Assembly: GCF_034424175.1 (NCBI RefSeq)
Contig: NZ_CP139986.1
Location: forward strand, 2,294,001 to 2,358,000
Direction of reading: 5' to 3'
DNA length: 64,000 nucleotides
Source of the DNA: Kluyvera intermedia
GTDB lineage: Bacteria > Pseudomonadota > Gammaproteobacteria > Enterobacterales > Enterobacteriaceae
This document shows positions 49,674-58,843 of this stretch, piece after piece. The notes beneath the pieces were generated by a model that was not told the DNA's origin, searched no databases, and worked only from the letters and a program-made list of their open reading frames with translations. The stretch's first letter is position 1, and the number at the start of each line of letters is the position of its first letter. A program made the position numbers and the translations under genes.

Positions 49674-50410
49674 CGTGCAGCCCCCTGAGTACGGTTTTCA
49701 AACAATGTCGCGCGCTGCCCGCGCAGCACTAAATCGAATCGATACGCCAGACAGTCCAGCGGCACTGCGGCATGGGTATCCAGTTCCGCAATCAGAGTGC
49801 GAATCGCATCATCGTTATTGATCGCTTTGACGATAGGGCACTGCTTAATCAGCGGATCGCCTTCAAAATACATCTGGGTAATCAGACGCTGGGCGAAGGC
49901 CTCACCAAAAAGGGAAAAATGGATATGCGATGGACGCCAGTCGCTGGCCTGGTTACGCCACGGGTAAGGGCCGGGCTTGATGGTGCGGAAAAAGTAGTAG
50001 CCGTTTTCATCGGTCATGACCCGCCCGCAGCCGCCAAAGTTCGGATCGATCGGCGCCAGATACTGATCTTTCTTATGACGATAACGTCCCCCGGCGTTTG
50101 CTTGCCAGACCTCCACCAACGTATTTTTCAGCGGACGTCCGAAACCATCACGCACATAGCCGTGGACGATAATACGTTCGCCAATCGGCAAACCGTCTTT
50201 GGCGTAATTGAGGATCAGGTCGTTATCCTGAGGGCCGAGATCTCTCTCGGAAAAGACCGGTCCCGTGATCTCTGACAGCGAATTTTGCAGCGAAATAAGG
50301 GCATTACGCGGAGAGCGCAACACGCTGGTTTTATAGCCCGGCGCATAGGCGGGCGGGTGATTGTTGTAATCCCGATGAATGACTTCTTGCGGTGACCATT
50401 TTGTGCTCAT
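49670..50410 (-). CDS. pcaH: Protocatechuate 3,4-dioxygenase beta subunit PcaH
   Basis: A 246-residue catalytic subunit. The non-heme Fe(III) ligands of the family are all visible: Tyr110 (GGRYRHKKDQY), Tyr149 (KPGPYPW), and His162/His164 (RPSHIHF). LVEVWQANAGGR is the intradiol core. The start at 50410 (MSTKWSPQEV) is chosen over the upstream extension, which reads through promoter DNA. It makes 3-carboxymuconate from protocatechuate, the product of the dehydroshikimate dehydratase encoded at 3762. It is divergent from ydcJ, and a PcaQ-like box lies about 90 bases upstream. Confidence 0.96.
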   Translation of the reverse strand: MSTKWSPQEVIHRDYNNHPPAYAPGYKTSVLRSPRNALISLQNSLSEITGPVFSERDLGPQDNDLILNYAKDGLPIGERIIVHGYVRDGFGRPLKNTLVEVWQANAGGRYRHKKDQYLAPIDPNFGGCGRVMTDENGYYFFRTIKPGPYPWRNQASDWRPSHIHFSLFGEAFAQRLITQMYFEGDPLIKQCPIVKAINNDDAIRTLIAELDTHAAVPLDCLAYRFDLVLRGQRATLFENRTQGAAR

Positions 50411-50500
50411 AGGTGGCTCCGTGTAGGGTATTTTATTATTGCCGCACACAGTGTGTGTAAATGCATTGTTAATTTAAAGTGAATTTAAGCGGTGCTTTGA

Positions 50501-50515
50501 ATAACCTGTGGTTAT
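50501..50515. promoter_or_regulatory. PcaQ-like (YdcI) binding site
   Basis: ATAACC-TGT-GGTTAT is a perfect palindrome resembling the rhizobial PcaQ motif ATAACC-N4-GGTTAA. It lies in the 227-base divergent region of pcaHG and ydcJ. The regulator gene ydcI is next to pcaHG. Confidence 0.6.
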
Positions 50516-50637
50516 GTAAGCCAACAAATTCACCCACTAAATCAACTCAGTAGCCGGGATCACACTTTGTAAATTCTTACCGCGCAGCGTCATTCGCTTT
50601 CCTACACTGCACATATAGTCACAGGAGACATGACATC

Positions 50638-51981
50638 ATGGCGCACACCCTTTCGGCGGACGATATCCGGGAAGACTTTTCACAAGCAATGTCGGCAATG
50701 TACCAGCAAGAAGTCCCGCAATACGGCACTTTGCTGGCATTAGTCGCTGACGTAAACCTGGCAGTGCTGGAAAACAACACGCGCTTACATGAGCAACTGG
50801 CCAACGCCGATGAACTGGCGCGTCTTAATGTGGAGCGCCATGGCGCAATCCGCGTTGGGACGGCGGATGAACTGGCAACGTTATGCCGGATGTTCGCCAT
50901 CATGGGGATGCACCCGGTGGGTTATTATGATCTCTCGGTAGCAGGCGTTCCGGTTCATTCCACGGCTTTTCGCCCGATTGATGATGCGGCATTGCAACGC
51001 AATCCTTTCCGCGTCTTTACCTCGCTACTGCGTCTGGAGCTGATCGATTCCCCGGAATTGCGGAAAAAAGCGTCCAATATTCTTACCCGACGCGACATCT
51101 TTACGCCACGCTGCCGTGCGTTGATGGCTATCCACGACGAGCAGGGCAGTTTCACCGCAACACAGGCACAAGAGTTTGTGCGAGAAGCGCTGGAAACCTT
51201 CCGTTGGCATCGTCATACCACGGTGGATAAGCAGACCTATGAAGCGCTCCACCAGCAGCATCGGCTTATTGCTGACGTTGTCTGCTTCCCGGGTTGCCAT
51301 ATCAATCATTTAACGCCGCGCACGCTGGATATTGATCAAGTGCAGTCACTGATGGCGAAGTACGGAATTGAACCGAAAGCAGTGATTGAAGGCCCACCGC
51401 GTCGTGCTGTGCCGTTGCTATTACGGCAGACGAGTTTTAAAGCGCTGGAAGAACCGGTGCAGTTTGCCGGTGAGCTTAGCGGCACTCATACCGCGCGTTT
51501 TGGTGAGATTGAACAACGTGGGGCGGCGCTGACGCCGAAAGGGCGCGTCTTATACGACAAGCTGCTTGCCGAGGCGGGCGTAGGGAAAGACAACTTGACT
51601 CACCAGCACCATCTGCAAACGGTGTTTAAAACATTCCCAGACAGTGAGTTTTTACTGCGTCAGCAGGGGCTGGCATGGTTCCGCTACCGTCTGACGCCCG
51701 CGGGTGATGCACACCGTCAGGCAATTCGCCCGGGCGACGATCCGCAGCCATTGATTGAACGCGGCTGGATTGAAGCGCAGCCGATTACCTACGAAGATTT
51801 TCTGCCGGTCAGCGCGGCGGGTATTTTCCAGTCCAATCTCGGTGGTGATGCGCACACGCTAAGCCACGGCAATGCCAGCCGTGAAGCCTTCGAACAGGCG
51901 CTGGGACGTAGCGTGCTTAATGAGTTCAGCCTTTATGAGGAAGCCGAGATGCGCAGCAAACGGCGTTGCGGTCTGCTCTGA
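50638..51981 (+). CDS. ydcJ: YdcJ, DUF1338 family (2-oxoadipate dioxygenase/decarboxylase-like)
   Basis: A 447-residue protein, the same length as E. coli YdcJ. DUF1338 landmarks are MGMHPVGYYDLSVAGVPVHSTAFRP, RWHRHTTVDKQTYEALHQQH, GCHINHLTPRTLDID and RQTSFKALEEPVQF. The family has a VOC-like fold with a single metal held by two His and one Glu; Pseudomonas HglS converts 2-oxoadipate to 2-hydroxyglutarate. The reaction of enteric YdcJ is unproven. Divergent from pcaHG here, where E. coli has ydcI instead, so both may answer to the same regulator. GGAG precedes the start. Confidence 0.9.
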   Translation: MAHTLSADDIREDFSQAMSAMYQQEVPQYGTLLALVADVNLAVLENNTRLHEQLANADELARLNVERHGAIRVGTADELATLCRMFAIMGMHPVGYYDLSVAGVPVHSTAFRPIDDAALQRNPFRVFTSLLRLELIDSPELRKKASNILTRRDIFTPRCRALMAIHDEQGSFTATQAQEFVREALETFRWHRHTTVDKQTYEALHQQHRLIADVVCFPGCHINHLTPRTLDIDQVQSLMAKYGIEPKAVIEGPPRRAVPLLLRQTSFKALEEPVQFAGELSGTHTARFGEIEQRGAALTPKGRVLYDKLLAEAGVGKDNLTHQHHLQTVFKTFPDSEFLLRQQGLAWFRYRLTPAGDAHRQAIRPGDDPQPLIERGWIEAQPITYEDFLPVSAAGIFQSNLGGDAHTLSHGNASREAFEQALGRSVLNEFSLYEEAEMRSKRRCGLL

Positions 51982-52024
51982 AACAGGTACTCTGCATGGG
52001 AATCAGTTTAAAAGGATGAAGACC

Positions 52025-53530
52025 ATGCAGACCCCCTCAACCCGAGTAGAAACCCAACAAGGGACGTTGTCAGGACTTGTGGATGAGGACGTTCATCTAT
52101 GGCGCGGAATTCCCTATGGCCGCGCGCCAATCGGCTCTCTGCGCTGGCGTGCTCCGCAGCCACCTGCACCGTGGGTAGGCATTCGCCAGGCGGATACCTT
52201 TTCGGCCTCCAGTTGGCAAAACAGCGAGTACTGCCAGGAGCTGGGCGGCGGCGATCCGGGGCGCTTTTCTGAAGATTGTCTCTATCTCAATATCTGGTCT
52301 CCTGCCGAACGTACCGCTGCATTACCGGTGATGGTCTGGCTGCATGGCGGCGGGTTTACCATCGGTGCGGGCGGTCTGCCACCGTATGATGGTAAGGCCC
52401 TGGCGCAGCGCGGTGTCGTGGTGGTCACTCTGAACTACCGACTCGGACATCTGGGTTTTTTCGCCCATCCAGCGCTGGATGAGGAAGAGGGTGAACGGCT
52501 TTATAACTTCGGCTTGATGGACCAAATTGCCGCGTTACGTTGGGTGCAGAACAATATCGCCGCCTTTGGTGGTGACCGTGACAACGTCACATTAATGGGT
52601 GAGTCTGCCGGAGCGCGCAGCGTGCTGTCGCTGATGGCATCGCCCAAAGCCTCGGGATTGTTCCAAAAAGCGATTATCCAAAGTGGCTATACGTTGCCCG
52701 ACCTGCCGCGTGACACTGCGCTGGCGCGCGGTGAAGACCTTGTCGCACATCTCAACCTTCCCAATGCCTCAGCGCAAAGGCTACGCGAAATTCCTGCTGA
52801 GCTATTCTGGTCGCTTCCGGCACCGTATAACACCGGCCCTGCACCGATTGTCGGCGATGCGGTATTGCCGCAGCCGATGCTCGATGTTTTCTTTGCCGGT
52901 AAGCAGCATGCTATGCCCGTCCTTATTGGTTCTAACAGCGATGAAGCCAGCGTGATGGCGGTGTTTGGCGTTGACCTTGCCGGTCAAATTCAAAAGCTGC
53001 GTCGTGAACGTCGGTTGGGTCTGGGGTTGATCAAACTGTTGTATCCGGGCGTGAAGGACGATGTCGAATTGGGGCGTCAAGTGTGCCGTGATATGGCATT
53101 TACTACCCTGGGGTATGTAGTGATGCAGGCGCAACAACGGATCAATCAGCCCTGTTGGCGCTATTGGTTTGATTATGTGGCTGAGGCCGAACATGAAACC
53201 TATTTACACGGTGCATGGCACGGCAACGAAGTGCCGTATGTTTTTGATACGCTGGGGCAAATTTCGCCCTCGCGCGACTATGCGACCGAAAGCGATCTCG
53301 CGTTTGCCGGGCAGGTAGCGGACTATTGGGTGAGCTTCGCCCGTGACGCCAGCATTAGCCACACCGTGCTGTCTGGGCCAGTGCGCTGGCCTGCGGCGGT
53401 TCGGGGGCGCGATCGTTTGTTACGTATCGGCATTCACAAACAGGCAGGTTTTAAAGTGGAGAATCGCTTTATGCGTGCACGGTTGGCGTTATTCAAACGA
53501 GTGATGAAACACCACGTCAGTCTGGATTAA
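52025..53530 (+). CDS. Type B carboxylesterase, para-nitrobenzyl-esterase-like
   Basis: A 501-residue cytoplasmic esterase of the cholinesterase-like fold: DVHLWRGIPYGRAPIGSLRW, SEDCLYLNIWSP, MVWLHGGGFTIGAGG (oxyanion hole), the nucleophile GESAGA (Ser), IGSNSDEASVMAVFG and WHGNEVPYVFDT near the catalytic His. The start at 52025 has AGGATGAAG ahead at proper distance. It is inserted between ydcJ and opgD relative to E. coli. It might hydrolyse aromatic or chlorogenate-type esters, releasing quinate, but that is speculation from the neighbours. No signal peptide. Confidence 0.85.
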   Translation: MQTPSTRVETQQGTLSGLVDEDVHLWRGIPYGRAPIGSLRWRAPQPPAPWVGIRQADTFSASSWQNSEYCQELGGGDPGRFSEDCLYLNIWSPAERTAALPVMVWLHGGGFTIGAGGLPPYDGKALAQRGVVVVTLNYRLGHLGFFAHPALDEEEGERLYNFGLMDQIAALRWVQNNIAAFGGDRDNVTLMGESAGARSVLSLMASPKASGLFQKAIIQSGYTLPDLPRDTALARGEDLVAHLNLPNASAQRLREIPAELFWSLPAPYNTGPAPIVGDAVLPQPMLDVFFAGKQHAMPVLIGSNSDEASVMAVFGVDLAGQIQKLRRERRLGLGLIKLLYPGVKDDVELGRQVCRDMAFTTLGYVVMQAQQRINQPCWRYWFDYVAEAEHETYLHGAWHGNEVPYVFDTLGQISPSRDYATESDLAFAGQVADYWVSFARDASISHTVLSGPVRWPAAVRGRDRLLRIGIHKQAGFKVENRFMRARLALFKRVMKHHVSLD

Positions 53531-53642
53531 GAGATTTTGTTGCGTGAGCAATTGGATTCTCAATCAATTTTGTCTAGAGTGGGCGTCATTGAAGCCATTT
53601 ATATTTTGCAATTTCCGACTTTAAAAGGACGCTTTGCCAGGC

Positions 53643-55298
53643 ATGAATCGCAGACATTTTATTAAATCATCCATGGCTGTTGCCACCGTATGCGGGACTT
53701 CCGGTTTTGCATCGCTTTTCTCTCAGGCCGCACTGGCGCAGGAGTCCGATATTGCTGACGGTCAGACGCGTCGCTTTGATTTCGGCGTTCTGCAATCAAT
53801 GGCGCACGATTTATCGCGCCAGCCGTGGAGCGGTGCCCCGCGCGCGTTGCCTGATACTTTAGCCAATCTGACCCCGCAGGCGTACAACAGCATTCAGTAT
53901 GACGCCTCGCAGTCACTGTGGAACAACGTCAAAGAGCGTCAGCTCGATGTGCAGTTCTTCCACGTGGGTATGGGCTTCCGTCGCCGCGTGCGTATGTTCT
54001 CGCTCGATCCCGCGAATCAGCAGGCGCGTGAGATTCATTTTCGTCCTGAACTGTTCCAGTACAACGATGCGGGTGTTGACACCAAACAGCTCGAAGGTCA
54101 GACCGACCTCGGGTTTGCCGGGTTCCGCGTCTTTAAAGCACCGGAACTGGCTCGTCGCGACATTGTTTCGTTCCTCGGCGCAAGCTACTTCCGCGCGGTG
54201 GATAGCACCTACCAGTACGGTCTTTCCGCTCGCGGCCTTGCCATCGACACTTATACCGACAGTCTGGAAGAGTTTCCGGACTTCACCTCATTCTGGTTTG
54301 AAACGGCCAAACCGGGCGCCACCACCTTTACCGTCTATGCGCTGCTCGATAGCGCCAGCGTCACCGGTGCGTATAAATTCGTGGTGCACTGCGAAAAAGC
54401 ACAGGTGATTATGGATGTGGAAAATCACATCTATGCCCGTAAAGATATCAAACAGTTAGGCATTGCGCCGATGACCAGTATGTTCAGCTGCGGTAACAAT
54501 GAACGCCGCGTCTGTGACACTATTCATCCGCAAATTCACGACTCGGATCGCCTGGCGATGTGGCTGGGCAACGGTGAGTGGATCTGCCGTCCACTGAATA
54601 ACCCGCAAAAGCTGCAGTTCAACGCCTATCAGGATAAAAACCCGAAAGGCTTCGGTCTGCTGCAACTGGATCGCGATTTTACACACTATCAGGATGTGAT
54701 GGGCTGGTACAACAAGCGCCCAAGCCTGTGGGTAGAGCCGCGCAACCATTGGGGGAAAGGGGCGGTTAGCCTGATGGAAATCCCTACCACCGGGGAAACG
54801 TTGGATAATATCGTCTGCTTCTGGCAGCCGGAAAAACCGATGAAGGCGGGGGATACGCTGAACTTCAGCTATCGTCTGTACTGGAGCGCGATGCCGCCGA
54901 TTCGTTCCCCTCTGGCCCGCGTGCTGGCAACCCGTACCGGTATGGGCAGTTTCCCGGAAGGCTGGGCGCCGGGCGAGCATTATCCGGAAAAATGGTCACG
55001 TCGTTTTGCTATCGATTTCGTTGGTGGCGATCTGAAAGCCGCCGCGCCGAAAGGCATCGAGCCGGTGATCACACTCTCCAGCGGGGAAGCGAAGCAGATA
55101 GAGATCCTCTATGTCGAACCGTTCGATGGGTATCGAATCCTGTTTGACTGGTACCCAACCTCGGACTCGACCGACCCGGTAGACATGCGTCTGTTCCTGC
55201 GCTGTCAGGGCGATGCCGTCAGCGAAACCTGGCTGTATCAGTATTTCCCACCGGCACCGGACAAACGTCAATACGTTGACGACCGCATCATGAAATAA
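53643..55298 (+). CDS. opgD: Glucan biosynthesis protein D OpgD (MdoD)
   Basis: A 551-residue periplasmic protein, equal in length to E. coli OpgD. It has a Tat signal (MNRRHFIKSSMAVATVCGT) and then the conserved FDFGVLQSMAHDL, NSIQYDASQSLW, FFHVGMGFRRRVRMFSLDP and DTYTDSLEEFPDF segments, with a C-terminal immunoglobulin-like domain. It shapes the backbone of osmoregulated periplasmic glucans. ATG at 53643 is used; the TTG three codons earlier has no support. In E. coli ydcH follows; here it is absent and a REP-like element fills the gap. Confidence 0.96.
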   Translation: MNRRHFIKSSMAVATVCGTSGFASLFSQAALAQESDIADGQTRRFDFGVLQSMAHDLSRQPWSGAPRALPDTLANLTPQAYNSIQYDASQSLWNNVKERQLDVQFFHVGMGFRRRVRMFSLDPANQQAREIHFRPELFQYNDAGVDTKQLEGQTDLGFAGFRVFKAPELARRDIVSFLGASYFRAVDSTYQYGLSARGLAIDTYTDSLEEFPDFTSFWFETAKPGATTFTVYALLDSASVTGAYKFVVHCEKAQVIMDVENHIYARKDIKQLGIAPMTSMFSCGNNERRVCDTIHPQIHDSDRLAMWLGNGEWICRPLNNPQKLQFNAYQDKNPKGFGLLQLDRDFTHYQDVMGWYNKRPSLWVEPRNHWGKGAVSLMEIPTTGETLDNIVCFWQPEKPMKAGDTLNFSYRLYWSAMPPIRSPLARVLATRTGMGSFPEGWAPGEHYPEKWSRRFAIDFVGGDLKAAAPKGIEPVITLSSGEAKQIEILYVEPFDGYRILFDWYPTSDSTDPVDMRLFLRCQGDAVSETWLYQYFPPAPDKRQYVDDRIMK

Positions 55299-55305
55299 CG
55301 ATAGT

Positions 55306-55340
55306 GTAGCCCGGCCGAGCACAGCGACGCCGGGTTCTAC
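55306..55340. repeat. REP-like palindromic element
   Basis: GTAGCCCGGCCGAGCACAGCGACGCCGGGTTCTAC palindrome, in the place where E. coli carries ydcH. Confidence 0.8.
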
Positions 55341-55360
55341 GCCTGACTGGACCCCTGAAC

Positions 55361-55912
55361 ATGACTCCCTCAGAAATCATCACCGTCAATGATACGCTCT
55401 CTCTCCAGGCGGTAAACGAAAGCCATATCAGCGAACTGCACCAACTGGTGCTGCGAAATAAAGCCTGGTTGCAACAAACGCTAAACTGGCCGCAGTTCGT
55501 GACAGGAGAGCAAGATACCCGTCAGAACGTGCAGGGCAACATGATGCTGCATCAGCGTGGTATCGCTAAAATGTTCCTGATCTTTGACGCAGAGAAGATG
55601 GTAGGCGTGCTCTCCTTTAACCAGATAGAACCTTCCAATAAGACGGGCTATATCGGTTATTGGCTGGATGAAGCGGCACAGGGGAAGGGCATTTTATCCG
55701 CCGCGTTACAGGCGTTTATCGATTACTACACGGACAGCGGCGAAATCCGCCGTTTTGTGATCAAATGTCGAGTGGATAATTTACCCAGCAATCGGGTGGC
55801 TCAGCGCAACGGTTTTAAGCTTGAAGGGTGTTTGCGTCAGGCTGAGTTTCTTAACGACAAATTTCACGACCAGAATATCTACGCGCGTATTATCGATAAC
55901 GCCGCGCTATAG
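55361..55912 (+). CDS. rimL: Ribosomal protein L7/L12 N-terminal serine acetyltransferase RimL
   Basis: A 183-residue GNAT enzyme matching E. coli RimL: LHQLVLRNKAWLQQTLNWPQFV, GNMMLHQRGIAKMFLIF, GYIGYWLDEAAQGKGI (acetyl-CoA loop, Q-x-x-G-K-G) and RFVIKCRVDNLPSNRVAQRNGF. It converts L12 to L7. It overlaps the convergent ydcK end by six bases. Confidence 0.93.
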   Translation: MTPSEIITVNDTLSLQAVNESHISELHQLVLRNKAWLQQTLNWPQFVTGEQDTRQNVQGNMMLHQRGIAKMFLIFDAEKMVGVLSFNQIEPSNKTGYIGYWLDEAAQGKGILSAALQAFIDYYTDSGEIRRFVIKCRVDNLPSNRVAQRNGFKLEGCLRQAEFLNDKFHDQNIYARIIDNAAL

Positions 55913-56887
55913 ACTGCCAAACAACGGGGTGCGGGTAATATGCTGTGCCCCAGTGAAAGCCTTACGCCCTCGCAGATGTATGGCTTCTCCCGGTAATGCT
56001 TCAATCACCACGCTGTCGGTAATATCAATGTGATGCTCAATCAGCACATCGCCCATAATCTGTGCCTCGCCCTGAATCAGTACGTGATCGTCCAACAGGA
56101 TGGGGCCACCGCGCAACTGGGCATTTCCACCTACCATGACATGGTGCTTCAGCACGCAGTTTCCTTCAATCCGTGCATGTTCGGCAACCTGCGCGCTGTA
56201 GCGTAATGTGGGGATTTCATCGTCGCCTGATCCGGCGATAATCCGCGCGAAGCCGTACACTTTCGCGCAATCGCAGACCCAGATGTTGTTCTCTTCATTG
56301 CCCTCCAGACGTGCGTTATCGTAAATCTCCGCACGGTGTTCGACAAAAGCGTGAAGCAACCAGGCGCTACCGTAGATTTGCGCCTGATGAACCACCCGGC
56401 AGTGGCGCAGACGGGCGTGGTCATATATTTGCAGTTCACGGTCTTGTTCGGCGGTTAAGCCTTTTGCGCCGATAATTTGGCTGTATTCGCTGATATGGGC
56501 ATGGCCAAAAAGATGGCACACGCCGTGGACTTGCGAATGCTGCACGGACACATCGCCGCTGAGACGGGCATGATGGCTGATGTTGCTGGTATCAACCCAG
56601 GCATTACCGCCAATTATCGCATGATGGCTGATTTCACAGGGATGGGTTAATCGGGCGTTGTCCTCAATGCGCGCTCCGGCAAAAACCAGGCTATTTTCAT
56701 CATACACCCAACAATCACCGTCGTGACTGAGTGCCTGCTCATCGTCAAGCCAGCCGCCGGGCGTACCGGCTGTGACGTCGGAAAAATCGCGCAGGGCGAT
56801 AATTTGCCGTACGCACCGGCTCTCCTTTCCCCCGGGAGCGCCAATGTGTACGGTACGACTCTCCTCACTCAGACGGAATTTTTTCAT
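55907..56887 (-). CDS. ydcK: YdcK, left-handed beta-helix (hexapeptide repeat) protein
   Basis: A 326-residue protein, the E. coli YdcK length. A head MKKFRLSEESRTVHIG is followed by many imperfect hexapeptide turns (GNAWVDTSNIS, ARLSGDVSVQHSQVHG, AHISEYSQI, AQIYGSAWL, AEIYDNARLEG, VLIQGEAQIMGDVLIE). Such folds carry acyl- or glycosyl-transfer in many enzymes, but YdcK has no known reaction. The start at 56887 is at the conserved head. It is convergent with rimL and divergent from tehA. Confidence 0.88.
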   Translation of the reverse strand: MKKFRLSEESRTVHIGAPGGKESRCVRQIIALRDFSDVTAGTPGGWLDDEQALSHDGDCWVYDENSLVFAGARIEDNARLTHPCEISHHAIIGGNAWVDTSNISHHARLSGDVSVQHSQVHGVCHLFGHAHISEYSQIIGAKGLTAEQDRELQIYDHARLRHCRVVHQAQIYGSAWLLHAFVEHRAEIYDNARLEGNEENNIWVCDCAKVYGFARIIAGSGDDEIPTLRYSAQVAEHARIEGNCVLKHHVMVGGNAQLRGGPILLDDHVLIQGEAQIMGDVLIEHHIDITDSVVIEALPGEAIHLRGRKAFTGAQHITRTPLFGSL

Positions 56888-57099
56888 GGACGCCCCTGGA
56901 ATATGCTTATCGTTAACTGTAGCAAATGCTGAACAGACAGGGCTTTTCTGCGCGATAACACGATACAAACAAGGGGGGAATTGCCGTAACAAATCTGGCA
57001 CTTTAGACTGCCGGTTAATCGATACTTTGTTTCTGACTGGCGCAGATATAAAGAATCATTTAAAATGCAACTTAAAGAGTATTTGATTAAATAAACAAA

Positions 57100-58101
57100 A
57101 TGCATAATGAAAATAACGATGTTCGCGTGCTAAACCTTCCGGCAGGCTACTTTGGCATGGTGCTGGGCACCATTGGTATGGGTTTTGCCTGGCGTTATGC
57201 CAGCACCATTTTACCCGTCAGCCACGCGATTGGTGATGCACTGGTTGTTCTGGCTATTGCCATGTGGTCACTGTTAACGCTGGCATTTCTGACGCGCGCA
57301 GTGCGATTCCCTTATAGCGTCTGGCAGGAGATGCACCATCCTATTGCCAGCAGCTTTGTCAGTCTGTTTCCCGCGACCACGATGCTTGTGGCGATTGGCG
57401 TAACGCCGTGGTCACGTCCTCTGGCGTTAGCGCTATTTGGCATTGGCGTGGTACTTCAACTGGGCTATGCCGCCTGGCAAACCGCCGGGCTCTGGCGCGG
57501 CGAGCATCCGGCAGATGCCACTACGCCGGGGCTGTATTTACCGACCGTGGCCAATAACTTTATTAGCGCGATGGCCTGTGGCGCTTTGGGCTTCAATGAT
57601 GCAGGCCTGGTGTTTCTGGGCGCAGGAGTGATTTCCTGGGTGACCCTTGAGCCGTCGATTGTCCAGCGCTTACGTAGCGGCGGGACGCTTTCTGTGCCGT
57701 TGCGAACTTCACTGGGGATTCAACTGGCCCCTGCGCTGGTGGCGTGTAATGCGTGGCTTAGCGTGAACGGCGGTCATGCGGATGTGTTTGCCAAAATGTT
57801 GTTTGGCTACGGTCTGCTGCAATTGCTGTTTATGCTGCGTCTAATGCCGTGGTACTTACGTCAGGCCTTTAACGCCTCGTTCTGGAGCTTCTCGTTCGGT
57901 ATCTCTGCATTAGCGTCTACTGGGCTGCATCTTGGCCACGCCAGTGACGCTGGTTTTTTCCATAATCTGGCGATGCCGCTGTTTATTTTCACCAATATCG
58001 TGATTGGCCTGCTGCTGCTAAAAACGCTGCACCTGCTATTTCAGGGTAAACTTTTGACCCGTGTTGCCGCGTCGACACTGATGAAACCGAAGGATGAATA
58101 A
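57100..58101 (+). CDS. tehA: TehA, SLAC1-family anion channel / tellurite resistance
   Basis: A 333-residue, ten-helix channel. It has the conserved VLNLPAGYFGMVLGTIGMGFAWRYA opening (shown in part: NLPAGYFGMVLGTIG), ASSFVSLFPATTMLVAIG, GLYLPTVANNFISAMACGALG, TSLGIQLAPALVACNAWL and FWSFSFGISALASTG. TehA with TehB raises tellurite resistance when overexpressed; its natural role is anion passage. Its stop and the tehB start share one base (TAATG), so the pair is translationally coupled. Confidence 0.95.
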   Translation: MHNENNDVRVLNLPAGYFGMVLGTIGMGFAWRYASTILPVSHAIGDALVVLAIAMWSLLTLAFLTRAVRFPYSVWQEMHHPIASSFVSLFPATTMLVAIGVTPWSRPLALALFGIGVVLQLGYAAWQTAGLWRGEHPADATTPGLYLPTVANNFISAMACGALGFNDAGLVFLGAGVISWVTLEPSIVQRLRSGGTLSVPLRTSLGIQLAPALVACNAWLSVNGGHADVFAKMLFGYGLLQLLFMLRLMPWYLRQAFNASFWSFSFGISALASTGLHLGHASDAGFFHNLAMPLFIFTNIVIGLLLLKTLHLLFQGKLLTRVAASTLMKPKDE

Positions 58102-58697
58102 TGACCACTCGTGATGAAAACTATTTCACTGAAAAATATGGCATGACCCGTACCCATTCTGATGTGGTGCACGCAGCAACGTTGATTAAACCGGGTAAAA
58201 CGCTCGACCTCGGCTGCGGCAATGGTCGCAATAGCCTGTATCTGGCGGCTAATGGCTATGATGTGACGGCGTGGGATAAGAACGCAATGAGCATCAAAAA
58301 CCTGCTGTCCATCCGTGATAGCGAAGGGCTGGAAAACCTGCAAGCAGAGGTAAAAGATCTTAATGCGCTGAGCTTTGACGGTGAATATGATTTTATTCTC
58401 TCTACCGTGGTGATGATGTTTCTTGAGGCTAAGACTATTCCGGGGCTGATTGCTAACATGCAACGTTGCACGAAACCTGGCGGTTATAACCTGATTGTCG
58501 CGGCGATGGATACCGATGATTTCCCTTGTACCGTCGGTTTCCCGTTTGCCTTTAAAGCCGGTGAGTTGAAAAACTACTACGAAGGTTGGGATTTACTGAA
58601 ATATAACGAAGATGTGGGTGAACTGCATCGTACAGACGAAAACGGCAATCGTATTAAACTACGCTTTGCGACAATGCTTGCTCGCAAAGAATTATAA
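58101..58697 (+). CDS. tehB: Tellurite methyltransferase TehB
   Basis: A 198-residue SAM-dependent methyltransferase: motif I LDLGCGNGRNSLYLAANGYDVTAWD (with LDLGCGNG as the SAM loop), post-I D in TAWDKN, EYDFILSTVVMMFLE, and TKPGGYNLIVAAMDTDD. It volatilises or detoxifies tellurite with TehA. The length equals E. coli TehB (197) within one residue. A clear terminator follows. Confidence 0.95.
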   Translation: MTTRDENYFTEKYGMTRTHSDVVHAATLIKPGKTLDLGCGNGRNSLYLAANGYDVTAWDKNAMSIKNLLSIRDSEGLENLQAEVKDLNALSFDGEYDFILSTVVMMFLEAKTIPGLIANMQRCTKPGGYNLIVAAMDTDDFPCTVGFPFAFKAGELKNYYEGWDLLKYNEDVGELHRTDENGNRIKLRFATMLARKEL

Positions 58698-58708
58698 CTG
58701 GTATTTAT

Positions 58709-58730
58709 ATAACGGGCGAAAGCCCGTTAT
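58709..58730 (+). terminator. tehAB terminator
   Basis: ATAACGGGC (58709-58717), loop GAAA, GCCCGTTAT (58722-58730), 12 bases after the tehB stop. Confidence 0.85.
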
Positions 58731-58843
58731 TGCATGAATCATTTATATAAATAATGAGAGCAAGCTCCATATTTGCCGCGACAAACTCCTGATTCTTTTG
58801 CTATAACTTACTGGCATTTGTGCATTTATCAGGGATTATTCTC

